From the NCBI GenBank assembly GCA_028289345.1, contig JANQQL010000008.1, forward strand, positions 30,950 to 94,949: a DNA stretch of 64,000 bases. Direction: 5' to 3'. Position numbers and translations under genes: made by a program. The DNA is from Planctomycetota bacterium (GTDB lineage Bacteria; Planctomycetota; B15-G4; SIAN01). Below are positions 34,640 through 42,722 of the stretch, piece by piece. The stretch's first letter is position 1. Every line of letters begins with the position of its first letter. The notes under the pieces are model-generated. The model saw only the letters and a list, made by a program, of their open reading frames with translations. It did not search any database and was not told the origin of the DNA.

Positions 34640-37600
34640 AGCCTGGATACTCGCCCGATCGAGCATCCGTACTCTTGATCGGTTCATCCTACTACCCGAA
34701 AGAGCTCAAACTCCCAGAGCTGAAGCACGTGATGACGGCGATCCCGGAGATCGCCGCAACACTCACTGACAAGAACGGGCCGTTCCGAATACCACCGACG
34801 AATATTGACTACGCCCTGAATTCGCCCGAAGAGATGACCCTCGAGCTACTTGATGAGATTTGCTCGAGCGATCGATGCGACATCGTCTTCGTCTTTCTCA
34901 TCGGGCACGGTACTCCGGGATACCGAGAGGGGTCCCTATTCTTCCCAAACCTCCACTCAAAGCCTGGTGCGGCGCTCGAGAACACATCACTGCAAATGGA
35001 CGCGATCGCGCGAGTCATCGCTGAAGGTGCGTGTGAACAAGCGTTCGTGTTCCTCGACTCTTGTCATAGCGCAAGAGCCTTCAAGTACTTTGCCGGAACG
35101 AGACAGAAGGTCTACGTGCTAGCCTCCGCACGTGAAGGGGGAGGAGCCGCAAGCCTGCACCCAGACAACCCGAACCACACGCTTTGCAGCGGCGCGTTTG
35201 TTACCGTCGCAAGGAGGGGAGCGAGTAACTCGAAGGACACCCTGTCTCTTGGAGACTTTGACAATGAGATCAATCAGGTCGTCCGAGAGCTTGGTGGAAC
35301 GTGCTACACCCAGTTCTGCGGCCTTCGATCACAGTTCCCCCTGTGCTGGAATATGGCTGTTACCGAAGACTCCTCCAGCTCCTTACAACATCGAGCCGAA
35401 GGGGCGCTCTGGAGCACCCTCCTCGAAAACGAGGCCCTAGAAGCCTTTGTCGTTCGAGCAGTGGATTTGATTAAAGATCAGTTGTCGACACTTGCAAAGA
35501 ATGAATATCTGGGTGGGTTGGTCGATGAGGGACGAACGAACAGCATACTGAAGATCCTCGACAGCTATGTGATCGCCCAGATCACACCGGTTGAGGCAGC
35601 TCTAGTAATCGTCGGCTCGTTTGTTGCGAGCCTAGAGTGCCTTCCCGACTTCTGGGCAGCCGAAGATGTCGCAAACCCCAACTCTTCTACCCATGCAGAG
35701 CTCCGAGCATTCCTTGACTCGAATCCCGACCTCGCCGGTCGGCTGGCCGGCTGGGATCGCCTTGCTCCTAGCACCCTTGGAGATGATGTAAACGCGAGAA
35801 AACGCCGATACGTGAGGTCCCACGTATTTCGACTGTTCCAAAGCGAGCAGGCAAGAACTTCCGTCACCTCCAACTCATCCCCCGTGCTTGAGTCCATTGA
35901 GAAGCTGGCGAAGCAGTCTCAAGGGATCGGGGATCTGGACTGGCGATCCGCTTTGGCTGCGATCGCCCATCACGCTCAGATGCCGCATGGGAGTATTGGA
36001 GCCGTGCGCTCGGCGCTTGCCAAAGCCGGAAATGATGAAGAGGGCCACCTCCACAGCGGTGCGAACGTCGCTCTGTGCGCCGAAATCGTTCGAATCGGCC
36101 AGGCCCTCGGGCTCAGCCCCAAGTACATTCCCAGATACCTCATCATTGAACTCGGGGCTCCCGATGACCTGGGAGCTTTTGTTTGGCTCAGTCGTTACTC
36201 AGAAGTGCATACCTATTGGAAACCAAGCGGGGACTCGAGCGCCCTTCGGTTTGAAGAACACGCTTGCCCTCACCCAATTCACCACAAGACCCTGAGGCAA
36301 TGGACAGACTCCCTGTCCGCAGAGTGGAAAGCGTTCTCTCACGAGGTTGAAACGTACAACGGGACGTCGATGATTCGGCAGTATGCGAGTCTCGAGTCCA
36401 GCATCGAGCCTCGCAAGATTGGCGAGAAGCGGGTCTACGAATACCACGACGTCAAATTCGAGCTTGCACCACACTCCATACTTCAACTACTGATGGGTGA
36501 GCGGCTCTATGGCGAGGCCGAGTTGTCGTTGCGTGAGTTGATCCAGAACGCATTGGATGCAGTGCAGCTGCGCAGTCACCGTTCCCAGGCACAAGCAAGT
36601 GGAGATCCAGATTTTGGTCAGTACTCTCACGCGTGCGATCCCCTCCCTTCGGAAGCTGGGGTGACTGTTCGCTGGGGAACGATGGAAGGACGGGAAGTGA
36701 TCCAGGTTTCTGATACCGGAACTGGAATGGGTCTTCACATTGTCAAGGAGCATTTTGCAAAGATCGGCAAGAGCTTCTACCGATCCGACAACTTTGAACG
36801 AGAGCGCCGCTACCTCGCTGATAAGCATGGCTTGCTCACCACACCGATCTCCCAGTTTGGGATTGGAATGTTGTCCTGCTTCATGATTGCGGACAAAGTT
36901 CGCGTTCGAACCCATCCCGGACGGGCGAGTGGGGACACCCCATCGACATTCAGCATTATTGGGGTGGGATCGATTTTCTACTTCGAAGGGGCCGGTAGCA
37001 ATCTTGCGCCGCTGGAGCATCAAGGCACCGAGATTACCCTTTTCTTGCGGCCCGAGTTCCGAGTGAGTCAGCAGGAAGATTGGTTGGACCGACTACGCTA
37101 CTACTTCAACTATTCCGACAGCAGGCCGAAGACCCCGGAAGGGGATCAAGAAAACAGCCAGCAAATCGACCCCGTTCTTGCGGTGGCAAAGTACTTCGTG
37201 TGGCCTTGCTTTCCCATCACGCTGAAACCAATCGCCAGTAGCCATGACCCCGTGGCCGAGCTCACTGGAGCTTTTCATCCAGACCAACTGTGCAGCATCC
37301 CGACGGAATCAACACAAGCTGTTGCGAACGGGTGGGGCATGTCACAAGTGGGTGAATGGCAGCATGAAGACTGGGTCGACAATGAATCGGGAAGCCAGTC
37401 AACTGGCACACGAGTTCGCCTGCTCTACCCTGGAGTCCTCGGATCACGCGAACCTCTTCTCCCCCTTTCGCGTCGGAAGGTGGAAGAAGTGATCGACCTT
37501 GGCTCGCAGGTCGAGATCGTAGGAGAGCTCGTTGTTCGACGCATCTTGATCAACGGGATGCACGTCCCAAACCTGGGCGACTGTGCTCGGCTTTTCAACT

Positions 37601-38964
37601 TGCGGGGAGTTCTTGGGACCATCGCTTGGGTGGACTTACGCGGGGCTGCTTGCCCTCCTCTCAGCGCGAATCGAATGAGCGTGATCAGCTCGGGCGATGA
37701 GTGGCACGCAAGTCGCAAGGTGATCCTCGAAGTCATGGATCGCTTTCGAGACTATCTGACAACGAGCTCGACGATTGATGACACAGAAACGATGACGTTG
37801 AGTGGAATCTGCTGCCCCTCCTTCCCTTGGATGGCGCAGAGCGATGACAGTTGGCCCGCCGCACCGATGCTAAGAGGAAAGTCTAAGGCGCCGATCCGAG
37901 ACTTGGATTGGGCGTTGGCTCGAGGCCTACTCGTCCATCGGTCAAAGTTGCGGGGATTCCTGCGCGCCGCTCGTAGGCACCTTGGTGTGGACATGGATCG
38001 TAGCCGCGGCTCTTTCGAAGACGACCTTCCCGAAAGCGTAATGGAGATCCTTGATGAGGCCGCTTTCGTTGAAGACGACTTGAAGGTTTACGAGCGCCGA
38101 GGCCAAGAGTTGCCATTGCCGGGCGGGTTGGCAGACCTGAAGCGCATCCATGAGATTCAGTCGAGTGTTCGCACGCACCAAGCGTTCCGAGGAAGGGCTC
38201 CATGGGTTGCGTTTTGGATTGTTCGCCAAGCAGCTCTCGCGGCAATCGATGCGCTGGGTGGGACCGCCGAAAACGCAAATGCTCTGATTCGGGGGCTTGA
38301 CAACTACAGGCGTGGAGAGTTTTCGGTTGAGTCTTTTGCCCGTCACGAAATCGTGGCAGTGGCGGTTGCATACTTGAGCGCCATCAACAATGACAGCGTT
38401 CGAGGCTCTCGTCTGGGCCCGCTATACACGCATGTTGAAAGTCCCTCCCAACACTTCCTTTCGAGCCATGACGTCGTGTTCCCGTTGCCAAGCTTCCTAG
38501 GACCAAGGCTAAGATCTCATCTCGCTCAACACTCAGAGGCCTGGATTCTTTGTTCCTTGCCTTTCGCGCTACCGATTCCGGACAAAGTCATGTGGAGTCA
38601 AGTTGTTCGTGGCCTCCGGTGCTTCGAAGGGGTCGACCGGATCACCGCTATGTTGCCTTCATACCGGCTTTGGCAAGCCAGTTGGGAGGACCTCCAGCAA
38701 GAAGCGGTGGAAGATCCAACGACTTGCATTACCGGCGTGTGGGATCCGAAGGAAGATAAGGTGTTCTTTCGGCCAGGATGCCCAAGGCCTTCGGAGGTGT
38801 TGCCCGGACTGCCCAAGGGACATCTTCTCTCGAAACTTCGAGATAGCGTTCACTCCACATACGAGATCTTGGATTCCCTCAAGGTGAAGGATGACAAGGC
38901 CGCGAAGTCGAAACGCCGCAAGCGCCTTTCTGTCAAGGAAGCAAGGCGCCGAAACAGAAAGTAG
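34636..38964 (+). CDS. Caspase-like peptidase fused to HSP90-like (GHKL) ATPase
   Basis: The protein is 1442 aa. Residues 1 to about 240 form a caspase (C14) domain: 'SVLLIGSSYY', His91 in 'VFLIGHGTPGYREG', Cys143 in 'AFVFLDSCHSARAF', and the 'YVLASAREGGGA' strand. A helical region of about 380 residues follows. From about 610 comes an HSP90-type ATPase: 'LSLRELIQNALDAVQL' with Glu634 and Asn638, 'IQVSDTGTGMGLHIVKEHFA' (Asp693, G1 box), and 'PISQFGIGMLSCFMIADKV' (G2 box, about 738). After 'HQGTEITLFLRPEF' the last 500 residues are unassigned, ending in a Lys/Arg-rich tail. It overlaps the EACC1 gene. The architecture fits an abortive-infection or cell-death effector in which an ATP-dependent chaperone-like module controls a caspase; target and trigger are unknown. 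Confidence 0.85.
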   Translation: MKPGYSPDRASVLLIGSSYYPKELKLPELKHVMTAIPEIAATLTDKNGPFRIPPTNIDYALNSPEEMTLELLDEICSSDRCDIVFVFLIGHGTPGYREGSLFFPNLHSKPGAALENTSLQMDAIARVIAEGACEQAFVFLDSCHSARAFKYFAGTRQKVYVLASAREGGGAASLHPDNPNHTLCSGAFVTVARRGASNSKDTLSLGDFDNEINQVVRELGGTCYTQFCGLRSQFPLCWNMAVTEDSSSSLQHRAEGALWSTLLENEALEAFVVRAVDLIKDQLSTLAKNEYLGGLVDEGRTNSILKILDSYVIAQITPVEAALVIVGSFVASLECLPDFWAAEDVANPNSSTHAELRAFLDSNPDLAGRLAGWDRLAPSTLGDDVNARKRRYVRSHVFRLFQSEQARTSVTSNSSPVLESIEKLAKQSQGIGDLDWRSALAAIAHHAQMPHGSIGAVRSALAKAGNDEEGHLHSGANVALCAEIVRIGQALGLSPKYIPRYLIIELGAPDDLGAFVWLSRYSEVHTYWKPSGDSSALRFEEHACPHPIHHKTLRQWTDSLSAEWKAFSHEVETYNGTSMIRQYASLESSIEPRKIGEKRVYEYHDVKFELAPHSILQLLMGERLYGEAELSLRELIQNALDAVQLRSHRSQAQASGDPDFGQYSHACDPLPSEAGVTVRWGTMEGREVIQVSDTGTGMGLHIVKEHFAKIGKSFYRSDNFERERRYLADKHGLLTTPISQFGIGMLSCFMIADKVRVRTHPGRASGDTPSTFSIIGVGSIFYFEGAGSNLAPLEHQGTEITLFLRPEFRVSQQEDWLDRLRYYFNYSDSRPKTPEGDQENSQQIDPVLAVAKYFVWPCFPITLKPIASSHDPVAELTGAFHPDQLCSIPTESTQAVANGWGMSQVGEWQHEDWVDNESGSQSTGTRVRLLYPGVLGSREPLLPLSRRKVEEVIDLGSQVEIVGELVVRRILINGMHVPNLGDCARLFNLRGVLGTIAWVDLRGAACPPLSANRMSVISSGDEWHASRKVILEVMDRFRDYLTTSSTIDDTETMTLSGICCPSFPWMAQSDDSWPAAPMLRGKSKAPIRDLDWALARGLLVHRSKLRGFLRAARRHLGVDMDRSRGSFEDDLPESVMEILDEAAFVEDDLKVYERRGQELPLPGGLADLKRIHEIQSSVRTHQAFRGRAPWVAFWIVRQAALAAIDALGGTAENANALIRGLDNYRRGEFSVESFARHEIVAVAVAYLSAINNDSVRGSRLGPLYTHVESPSQHFLSSHDVVFPLPSFLGPRLRSHLAQHSEAWILCSLPFALPIPDKVMWSQVVRGLRCFEGVDRITAMLPSYRLWQASWEDLQQEAVEDPTTCITGVWDPKEDKVFFRPGCPRPSEVLPGLPKGHLLSKLRDSVHSTYEILDSLKVKDDKAAKSKRRKRLSVKEARRRNRK

Positions 38965-39339
38965 TCTTGTGACCAGGCCTGCGCCGACTTCCCATGGGAT
39001 GTCGGACTCCGCGCGGTTCGAAGTTCTTTCTTGGTAATGCAATCGAGAGCCCACGCCGGCGAGCGCCTCGTCTGCTGAAGCGGCCGGCAATGTGGCACCC
39101 CTAGGATCCATCCAATCCGATCACACAGTCGCGCCGCGTTTGATCAAATGTGCTACACTTCGGCCCCTTTGACGGGAAGCCGTCGCGTAGGAAAATTGGC
39201 GGGATAACCCACCAGAGATGGTTGGATCAACGCCCGATCAGCCACACGCCAGTTAGATTTGCGAACTGGTATCCTACTCTGATTATTGTCACCCCCGAGA
39301 GAGCGCTGTCGTACGCACAACCACGGATCTAAGGATTCC
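38965..39339. other. 375 bp intergenic
   Basis: It lies between the caspase-HSP90 gene and the SigZ-type promoter. It is less GC-rich near 39120-39300. A 60-codon frame at 39150-39332 has no ribosome site or recognisable motif. Nothing else is seen. Confidence 0.4.
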
Positions 39340-39367
39340 TGCGTCCTTTTCCAGAAAGCTCCGTCTA
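39340..39367 (+). promoter_or_regulatory. ECF-type promoter of the sigZ-like gene (site 1)
   Basis: TGCGTCCTT is followed by GCTCCGTCTA; 16 bases separate TGCGTC (39340-39345) from CGTCTA (39362-39367). The same elements with the same spacing precede two other genes of the locus (40094, 42357). CGTC in the -10 is typical of ECF promoters. The site lies 100 bases upstream of the sigma start, so autoregulation is likely. Confidence 0.8.
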
Positions 39368-39466
39368 TCTGGAGGGCGCCGCTCTGAGGACTCGGCTCCC
39401 GCGAGTTTCCGCAACACCGCCCCCTTGGTGGGCCAAGAGATCACCGGAAAACGAAGCGAGAAAGCC

Positions 39467-40066
39467 GTGAGTCAGCGAAGAAACGATGCAGAGTCACTGG
39501 ACGATGCCCTCCGGGAGCTCGACGAGGCTCTGAGCAAGTTCTTCTACGGCCGCGTCCCCTCCGTCGATGCGGAAGACTTGCTTCAGGAATGCTACTTGAA
39601 GGTGAGCCGCGGGCTTCCGGAACTCGAGGATCACGAGCGACTGAGCGCCTGGGTGTTCACGATTGCACGCAACGTCGTGGTCGACTACTTCCGCACGAAG
39701 AAGGATCTGTCCGAAGAGGACCTTGCCCTCGTTGCCGAACAAAAGACGTCTCGCGACAGACAAGATTCGGACACAGCGCTCGAAGTAGGCCGATGGCTAG
39801 CTCCCATGATTTCTCAGCTCCCCGAGAAGTATGCCGTGGCGCTAAGGGAGTCAGAGTTAAAGGAGCGCCCGCATCGGGAAATCGCGGAGCAGCTCGACAT
39901 GTCGGTTTCTGGAATCAAGTCTCGGGTACAACGGGGCAGAGCGCTGCTTCGCGAGAAGCTCAACGCCTGCTGCGCCTTGAAGTTCGACCGCCGAGGGGGG
40001 ATCCGCGGCGTTGAGCGAAGGAACCCGGACCAGCCCGACTGCTGCGGTCCTGACGACTGCTGCTAG
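39467..40066 (+). CDS. sigZ: ECF sigma factor, SigZ-like, with Cys-rich C-terminus
   Basis: The protein is 199 aa. Region 2 is 'VDAEDLLQECYLKVSRGLPE' and 'LSAWVFTIARNVVVDYFRT'; region 4 is 'LPEKYAVALRESELKERPHR', then 'EIAEQLDMSVSGIKSRVQRG'. After region 4 comes 'LNACCALKFDRRGGIRGVE', the 'CC.x.FDRRG' hallmark of SigZ, and a tail ending in 'PDCCGPDDCC'. The six Cys recall ECF factors gated by metal binding to a C-terminal Cys-rich segment (CorE type), so direct metal or thiol sensing is possible without an anti-sigma; none is encoded next to it. I chose GTG 39467; in-frame starts at 39425/39428 lack ribosome sites. It probably drives the three shared promoters of this locus. Confidence 0.8.
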   Translation: MSQRRNDAESLDDALRELDEALSKFFYGRVPSVDAEDLLQECYLKVSRGLPELEDHERLSAWVFTIARNVVVDYFRTKKDLSEEDLALVAEQKTSRDRQDSDTALEVGRWLAPMISQLPEKYAVALRESELKERPHREIAEQLDMSVSGIKSRVQRGRALLREKLNACCALKFDRRGGIRGVERRNPDQPDCCGPDDCC

Positions 40067-40093
40067 AACGGCTTCGATTGCTCCCAGAAAACC

Positions 40094-40121
40094 TGCGTCT
40101 TTTTGAAGAGGGCTCCGTCTA
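40094..40121 (+). promoter_or_regulatory. ECF-type promoter of the DUF2703-like gene (site 2)
   Basis: TGCGTC (40094-40099) and CGTCTA (40116-40121) are separated by 16 bases, with shared flanks TTT after the first element and GGGCTC before the second. It is identical in layout to sites 1 and 3 and lies 62 bases upstream of the lipoprotein start. Confidence 0.8.
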
Positions 40122-40183
40122 CCGGGCCGACACCCGCACTGGGTGACCCGAAGAACGAAGACCCACGCCTAAGGAGCCTCTTC

Positions 40184-40915
40184 ATGAAAGTCGCGGCCAT
40201 GCTCGCCGTGGCGGCACTTGCGAGTGCCTGCTACGCACGACAGCAGTCCTCACAAGATCGGCCCACAGACGGATGTGGCAGCTGCTCGTTAGCTGCCATC
40301 GCCCCCAACGCGACGCTCCGTCTAAGAATTCGTTGGAAAAGAGCGGTCGATGACCAAGGGGCAACCATTGCGGCTCATCGCAAGACCGAGCACGCGCTGA
40401 ACTTGGCCCACGAAGCCCTCAAGAAGGCTCTGACCCCACTCGGGATCGAGGTCATCCTGGAGAAGGTGGAACTCTCCAATGACGACTTCCACCAGAATCC
40501 GCTGAAGTCAAATCGCCTCTGGCTCAATGGCGCTGCCATCTTCAGCTATCTGCCGAACGCACGCAGCGGGACCGTTGAGATCGAGGAGATCCCACTGCGA
40601 ACCATTGAATTCGCTGGACAGTCCTTTCGAGATCTTACTCCGGAGCTCATCGTCTACGCGGGCCTCGCCGCCGCAAACGACTCTGTCCAAGAAGTGCTCG
40701 CCGACACCCATGCGCGAGGCGTCGCCAATCCACCTGCGGCCCCTCTGCTCATCAATGCTGGTGCCCCGCCACCGAGTTGCGGCAGCTCTGATCTGTGCGA
40801 CAAGGCATCTTCGTGCGGCGACACCGCCACTCCGAGCGCGTCGAGTTGCTGCGAGACCGACACCACCGAGGAGCGGATGACTCAGGCCGAGTCGTCAAAA
40901 GAGTCTTCCCCGTGA
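40184..40915 (+). CDS. DUF2703-like Cys-rich lipoprotein
   Basis: The protein is 243 aa. AAGGAG seven bases upstream fixes ATG 40184. The N-terminus is a lipoprotein signal with lipobox LASAC. Next is 'DGCGSCSLA', then a thioredoxin-like region: 'LRLRIRWKRAVDDQGATIAA', 'LAHEALKKALTPLGIEVILE', 'SNRLWLNGAAIFSYLP', 'YAGLAAANDS'. This order (paired Cys, GIEV, 'lwLNG', 'ELI.AG') resembles DUF2703 proteins, which often sit in arsenic- and mercury-linked operons. The C-terminal 40 residues carry six more Cys ('SCGSSDLCDKASSCGD', 'SSCCETD'). A periplasm-facing metal or thiol binder is inferred. Its stop overlaps the next GTG by four bases. Confidence 0.65.
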   Translation: MKVAAMLAVAALASACYARQQSSQDRPTDGCGSCSLAAIAPNATLRLRIRWKRAVDDQGATIAAHRKTEHALNLAHEALKKALTPLGIEVILEKVELSNDDFHQNPLKSNRLWLNGAAIFSYLPNARSGTVEIEEIPLRTIEFAGQSFRDLTPELIVYAGLAAANDSVQEVLADTHARGVANPPAAPLLINAGAPPPSCGSSDLCDKASSCGDTATPSASSCCETDTTEERMTQAESSKESSP

Positions 40916-42255
40916 GGCTTCGAGTTGCATCGACGTCACTCACCGCAACGCTAACGTTGGTCGCGATCGCCGGTGGACAGAGCCCTGCAGCCGTGGGCAC
41001 TGACGAATGGCCGCAGTGGCTGGGTCCTGGGCGCGACGGTGTGTGGCGCGCGGCAGGTGTTGTCACGTCCCTCGAAGAGACCGCGCCGCGTGTCCTTTGG
41101 CGCAGTCCGGTTGACGCCGGTTTCTCGGGTCCTTGCGTCGCCGGCGGACGAGTGTACGTGACCGATTTCGTGCGCAAGACGGGCACCATCAGCAATCGGG
41201 CATCCGCAGCCGAGCCCGTCACCGGTGAGGAGCGAGTCCTGTGCTTTGACGCAGAGTCCGGGGAGGAACGGTGGGTGCACCGATACCAGACTCGCTACTC
41301 GGTTTCCTATCCGAGCGGTCCCAGGACCACGCCCTTGATCCACAATGGCAGGGTGTACACCTTGGGAACTGACGGCCATCTGCTCTGCCTATCGGCGGAA
41401 TCCGGAGAGATTCACTGGTCCAAGCACTTCCCGACGGACTACGCCGCGAAGACTCCCTTCTGGGGTCACTCGGCGCACCCACTCCGTTTCGAGGACACAT
41501 TGGTTTGCCTGGTCGGCGCCGAGGAGGCGGTGGTTGTCGCGTTTGACCTCGAGGACGGGTCTGAGAGGTGGAGGGCGCTGAAGGCATCCGAACCAGGCTA
41601 CGCACCTGCGTCGATGGCAACTTTGTCTGGAAACCCAACTCTGCTCGTCTGGCATCCGGAATCGCTCAACGCACTCGTTCCTTCGACGGGGACTCTCCTC
41701 TGGTCTTTGCCGATCACCGCTCGATCCGGGATGTCCGTGAACGCTCCGCTTGCCGTCGGGCAAGAGATCTACGTGAGCGGCATCGGGACGAAGCCGACCC
41801 TCGTTCGTGTTTCCGACGAAGGAGACCGCGCGTCTGTTGTTTGGCGTGGTGGGCCACGAAAGGGCATTACCACTTCGAATAGCCCGCCCCTCGTCCATGA
41901 CGGCATTCTCTACGGGGTAGACACGCAAGGGCGCCTGATTGCCAGCTCCTTCGAGACCGGTGAACAGCTGTGGTCGACGTACAAGGCGACGACTGGTGGA
42001 CGCGGGCAGCAGTACTTCACCGCGTTCCTCGTGCGCCATGATGAGCATTTCTTCCTCTTCAATGAGCGAGGCGAGCTGGTTCTCGCAGAGCTAAGCCAAG
42101 ATGGATTCAGTGAGCTCGGCCGAACAAAGCTCATCGAGCCAACCACCGATACCTACGGTCGGACGGTACTCTGGAGCCATCCCGCCTTCTCGGGGCGAAG
42201 CGTCTTCGTTCGAAACGACCGAGAGCTCATTCGGGTCTCGCTGGCGGAGAGGTAA
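40912..42255 (+). CDS. PQQ-like beta-propeller (outer membrane protein BamB-like repeat) protein
   Basis: The protein is 447 aa. GTG 40912 overlaps the preceding stop (GTGA), giving a signal peptide (STSLTATLTLVAIAGGQSPA). The body consists of PQQ-like repeats: 'WPQWLGPGRDGVWRA' at the start, then 'VLCFDAESGEERWVHRY', 'LLCLSAESGEIHWSKHF', 'VVAFDLEDGSERWRALKAS', 'LNALVPSTGTLLWSLPIT' and 'LIASSFETGEQLWSTYKA', ending 'RNDRELIRVSLAER'. Proteins opening with 'WPQWxGPxRDGV' are abundant in Planctomycetota. True PQQ binding is doubtful, as no dehydrogenase residues stand out. It is translationally coupled to the DUF2703-like lipoprotein and so belongs to the presumed sigma regulon. A periplasmic scaffold or ligand-binding role is inferred. 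Confidence 0.8.
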   Translation: MRLRVASTSLTATLTLVAIAGGQSPAAVGTDEWPQWLGPGRDGVWRAAGVVTSLEETAPRVLWRSPVDAGFSGPCVAGGRVYVTDFVRKTGTISNRASAAEPVTGEERVLCFDAESGEERWVHRYQTRYSVSYPSGPRTTPLIHNGRVYTLGTDGHLLCLSAESGEIHWSKHFPTDYAAKTPFWGHSAHPLRFEDTLVCLVGAEEAVVVAFDLEDGSERWRALKASEPGYAPASMATLSGNPTLLVWHPESLNALVPSTGTLLWSLPITARSGMSVNAPLAVGQEIYVSGIGTKPTLVRVSDEGDRASVVWRGGPRKGITTSNSPPLVHDGILYGVDTQGRLIASSFETGEQLWSTYKATTGGRGQQYFTAFLVRHDEHFFLFNERGELVLAELSQDGFSELGRTKLIEPTTDTYGRTVLWSHPAFSGRSVFVRNDRELIRVSLAER

Positions 42256-42356
42256 ACGTCGTCGGACCCCAACGGGAGTCCGGGCGAGGGCGCCTCATGC
42301 GCCTCGACAACACGAGGAGGAGCTCCGTTCGCTCCCATTCAGTTCTCAAACATTCT

Positions 42357-42384
42357 TGCGTCCTTCTGGGGCCGGCTCCGTCTT
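42357..42384 (+). promoter_or_regulatory. ECF-type promoter of the Cys-rich peptide gene (site 3)
   Basis: TGCGTC (42357-42362) and CGTCTT (42379-42384) are again exactly 16 bases apart, with CTT after the first element and GGCTC before the second. It differs from sites 1 and 2 only in the last -10 base and the variable spacer. It lies 47 bases upstream of the peptide start. Confidence 0.8.
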
Positions 42385-42431
42385 TCAGGGTGAAGCGAAA
42401 AGAATCGGCCCACGACAAAAGGAGCAAGATC

Positions 42432-42644
42432 ATGAGTCACCCCTCGAAGCGCCGCACCTTCGTCCTGACCGCCTCCCGCGTTTATGTCCCCGGTTCCCTT
42501 CCGCCAGAAGAACCCGTGTCCCACAAGTCCCGCGGCGGCTGTTGCGGCTCGGCAGCGGTGGCCACGCAAGAGTCCTCTTGTTGTGGAACCTCAAGCTCCC
42601 GCACGAGTGCCCCGCAGAAGCCGAGCATGAGCTGTTGCAGCTAG
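42432..42644 (+). CDS. Small Cys-rich peptide (70 aa, three CC pairs)
   Basis: ATG 42432 has AAGGAG seven bases upstream. The N-terminal half (MSHPSKRRTFVLTASRV...) is basic and has no signal peptide. The C-terminal half is Ser/Gly/Ala-rich with three evenly spaced Cys pairs: 'SRGGCCGSAAVA', 'QESSCCGTSSS' and 'KPSMSCCS' at the very end. It has its own ECF-type promoter and a hairpin directly behind it, so it is probably made at a high level. It may be a cytoplasmic metal-chelating peptide, a sigma-gating thiol sensor, or a precursor modified by the downstream flavoprotein. I do not recognise the family; the metal-binding idea is inferred from composition and context. Confidence 0.7.
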   Translation: MSHPSKRRTFVLTASRVYVPGSLPPEEPVSHKSRGGCCGSAAVATQESSCCGTSSSRTSAPQKPSMSCCS

Positions 42645-42658
42645 GCGAGAAGTACTTG

Positions 42659-42677
42659 GGGCGTCTTCAAGACGCCC
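42659..42677 (+). terminator. Hairpin after the Cys-rich peptide gene (attenuator or partial terminator)
   Basis: GGGCGTC (42659-42665) and GACGCCC (42671-42677) form a perfect seven-pair stem with a TTCAA loop, extendable inward to nine pairs. Only a weak T-run (TTGATCTTT) follows, so it probably lets part of the transcripts read through into the flavoprotein gene. Confidence 0.55.
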
Positions 42678-42722
42678 TTGATCTTTCATGCACCCATGGG
42701 AAGAAATGGCCGAAGGAGATCC

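Noticed and set aside
39150..39332. 60-codon frame before the SigZ-type promoter
   Set aside because: No ribosome site, no motif, and it ends just before the promoter elements.
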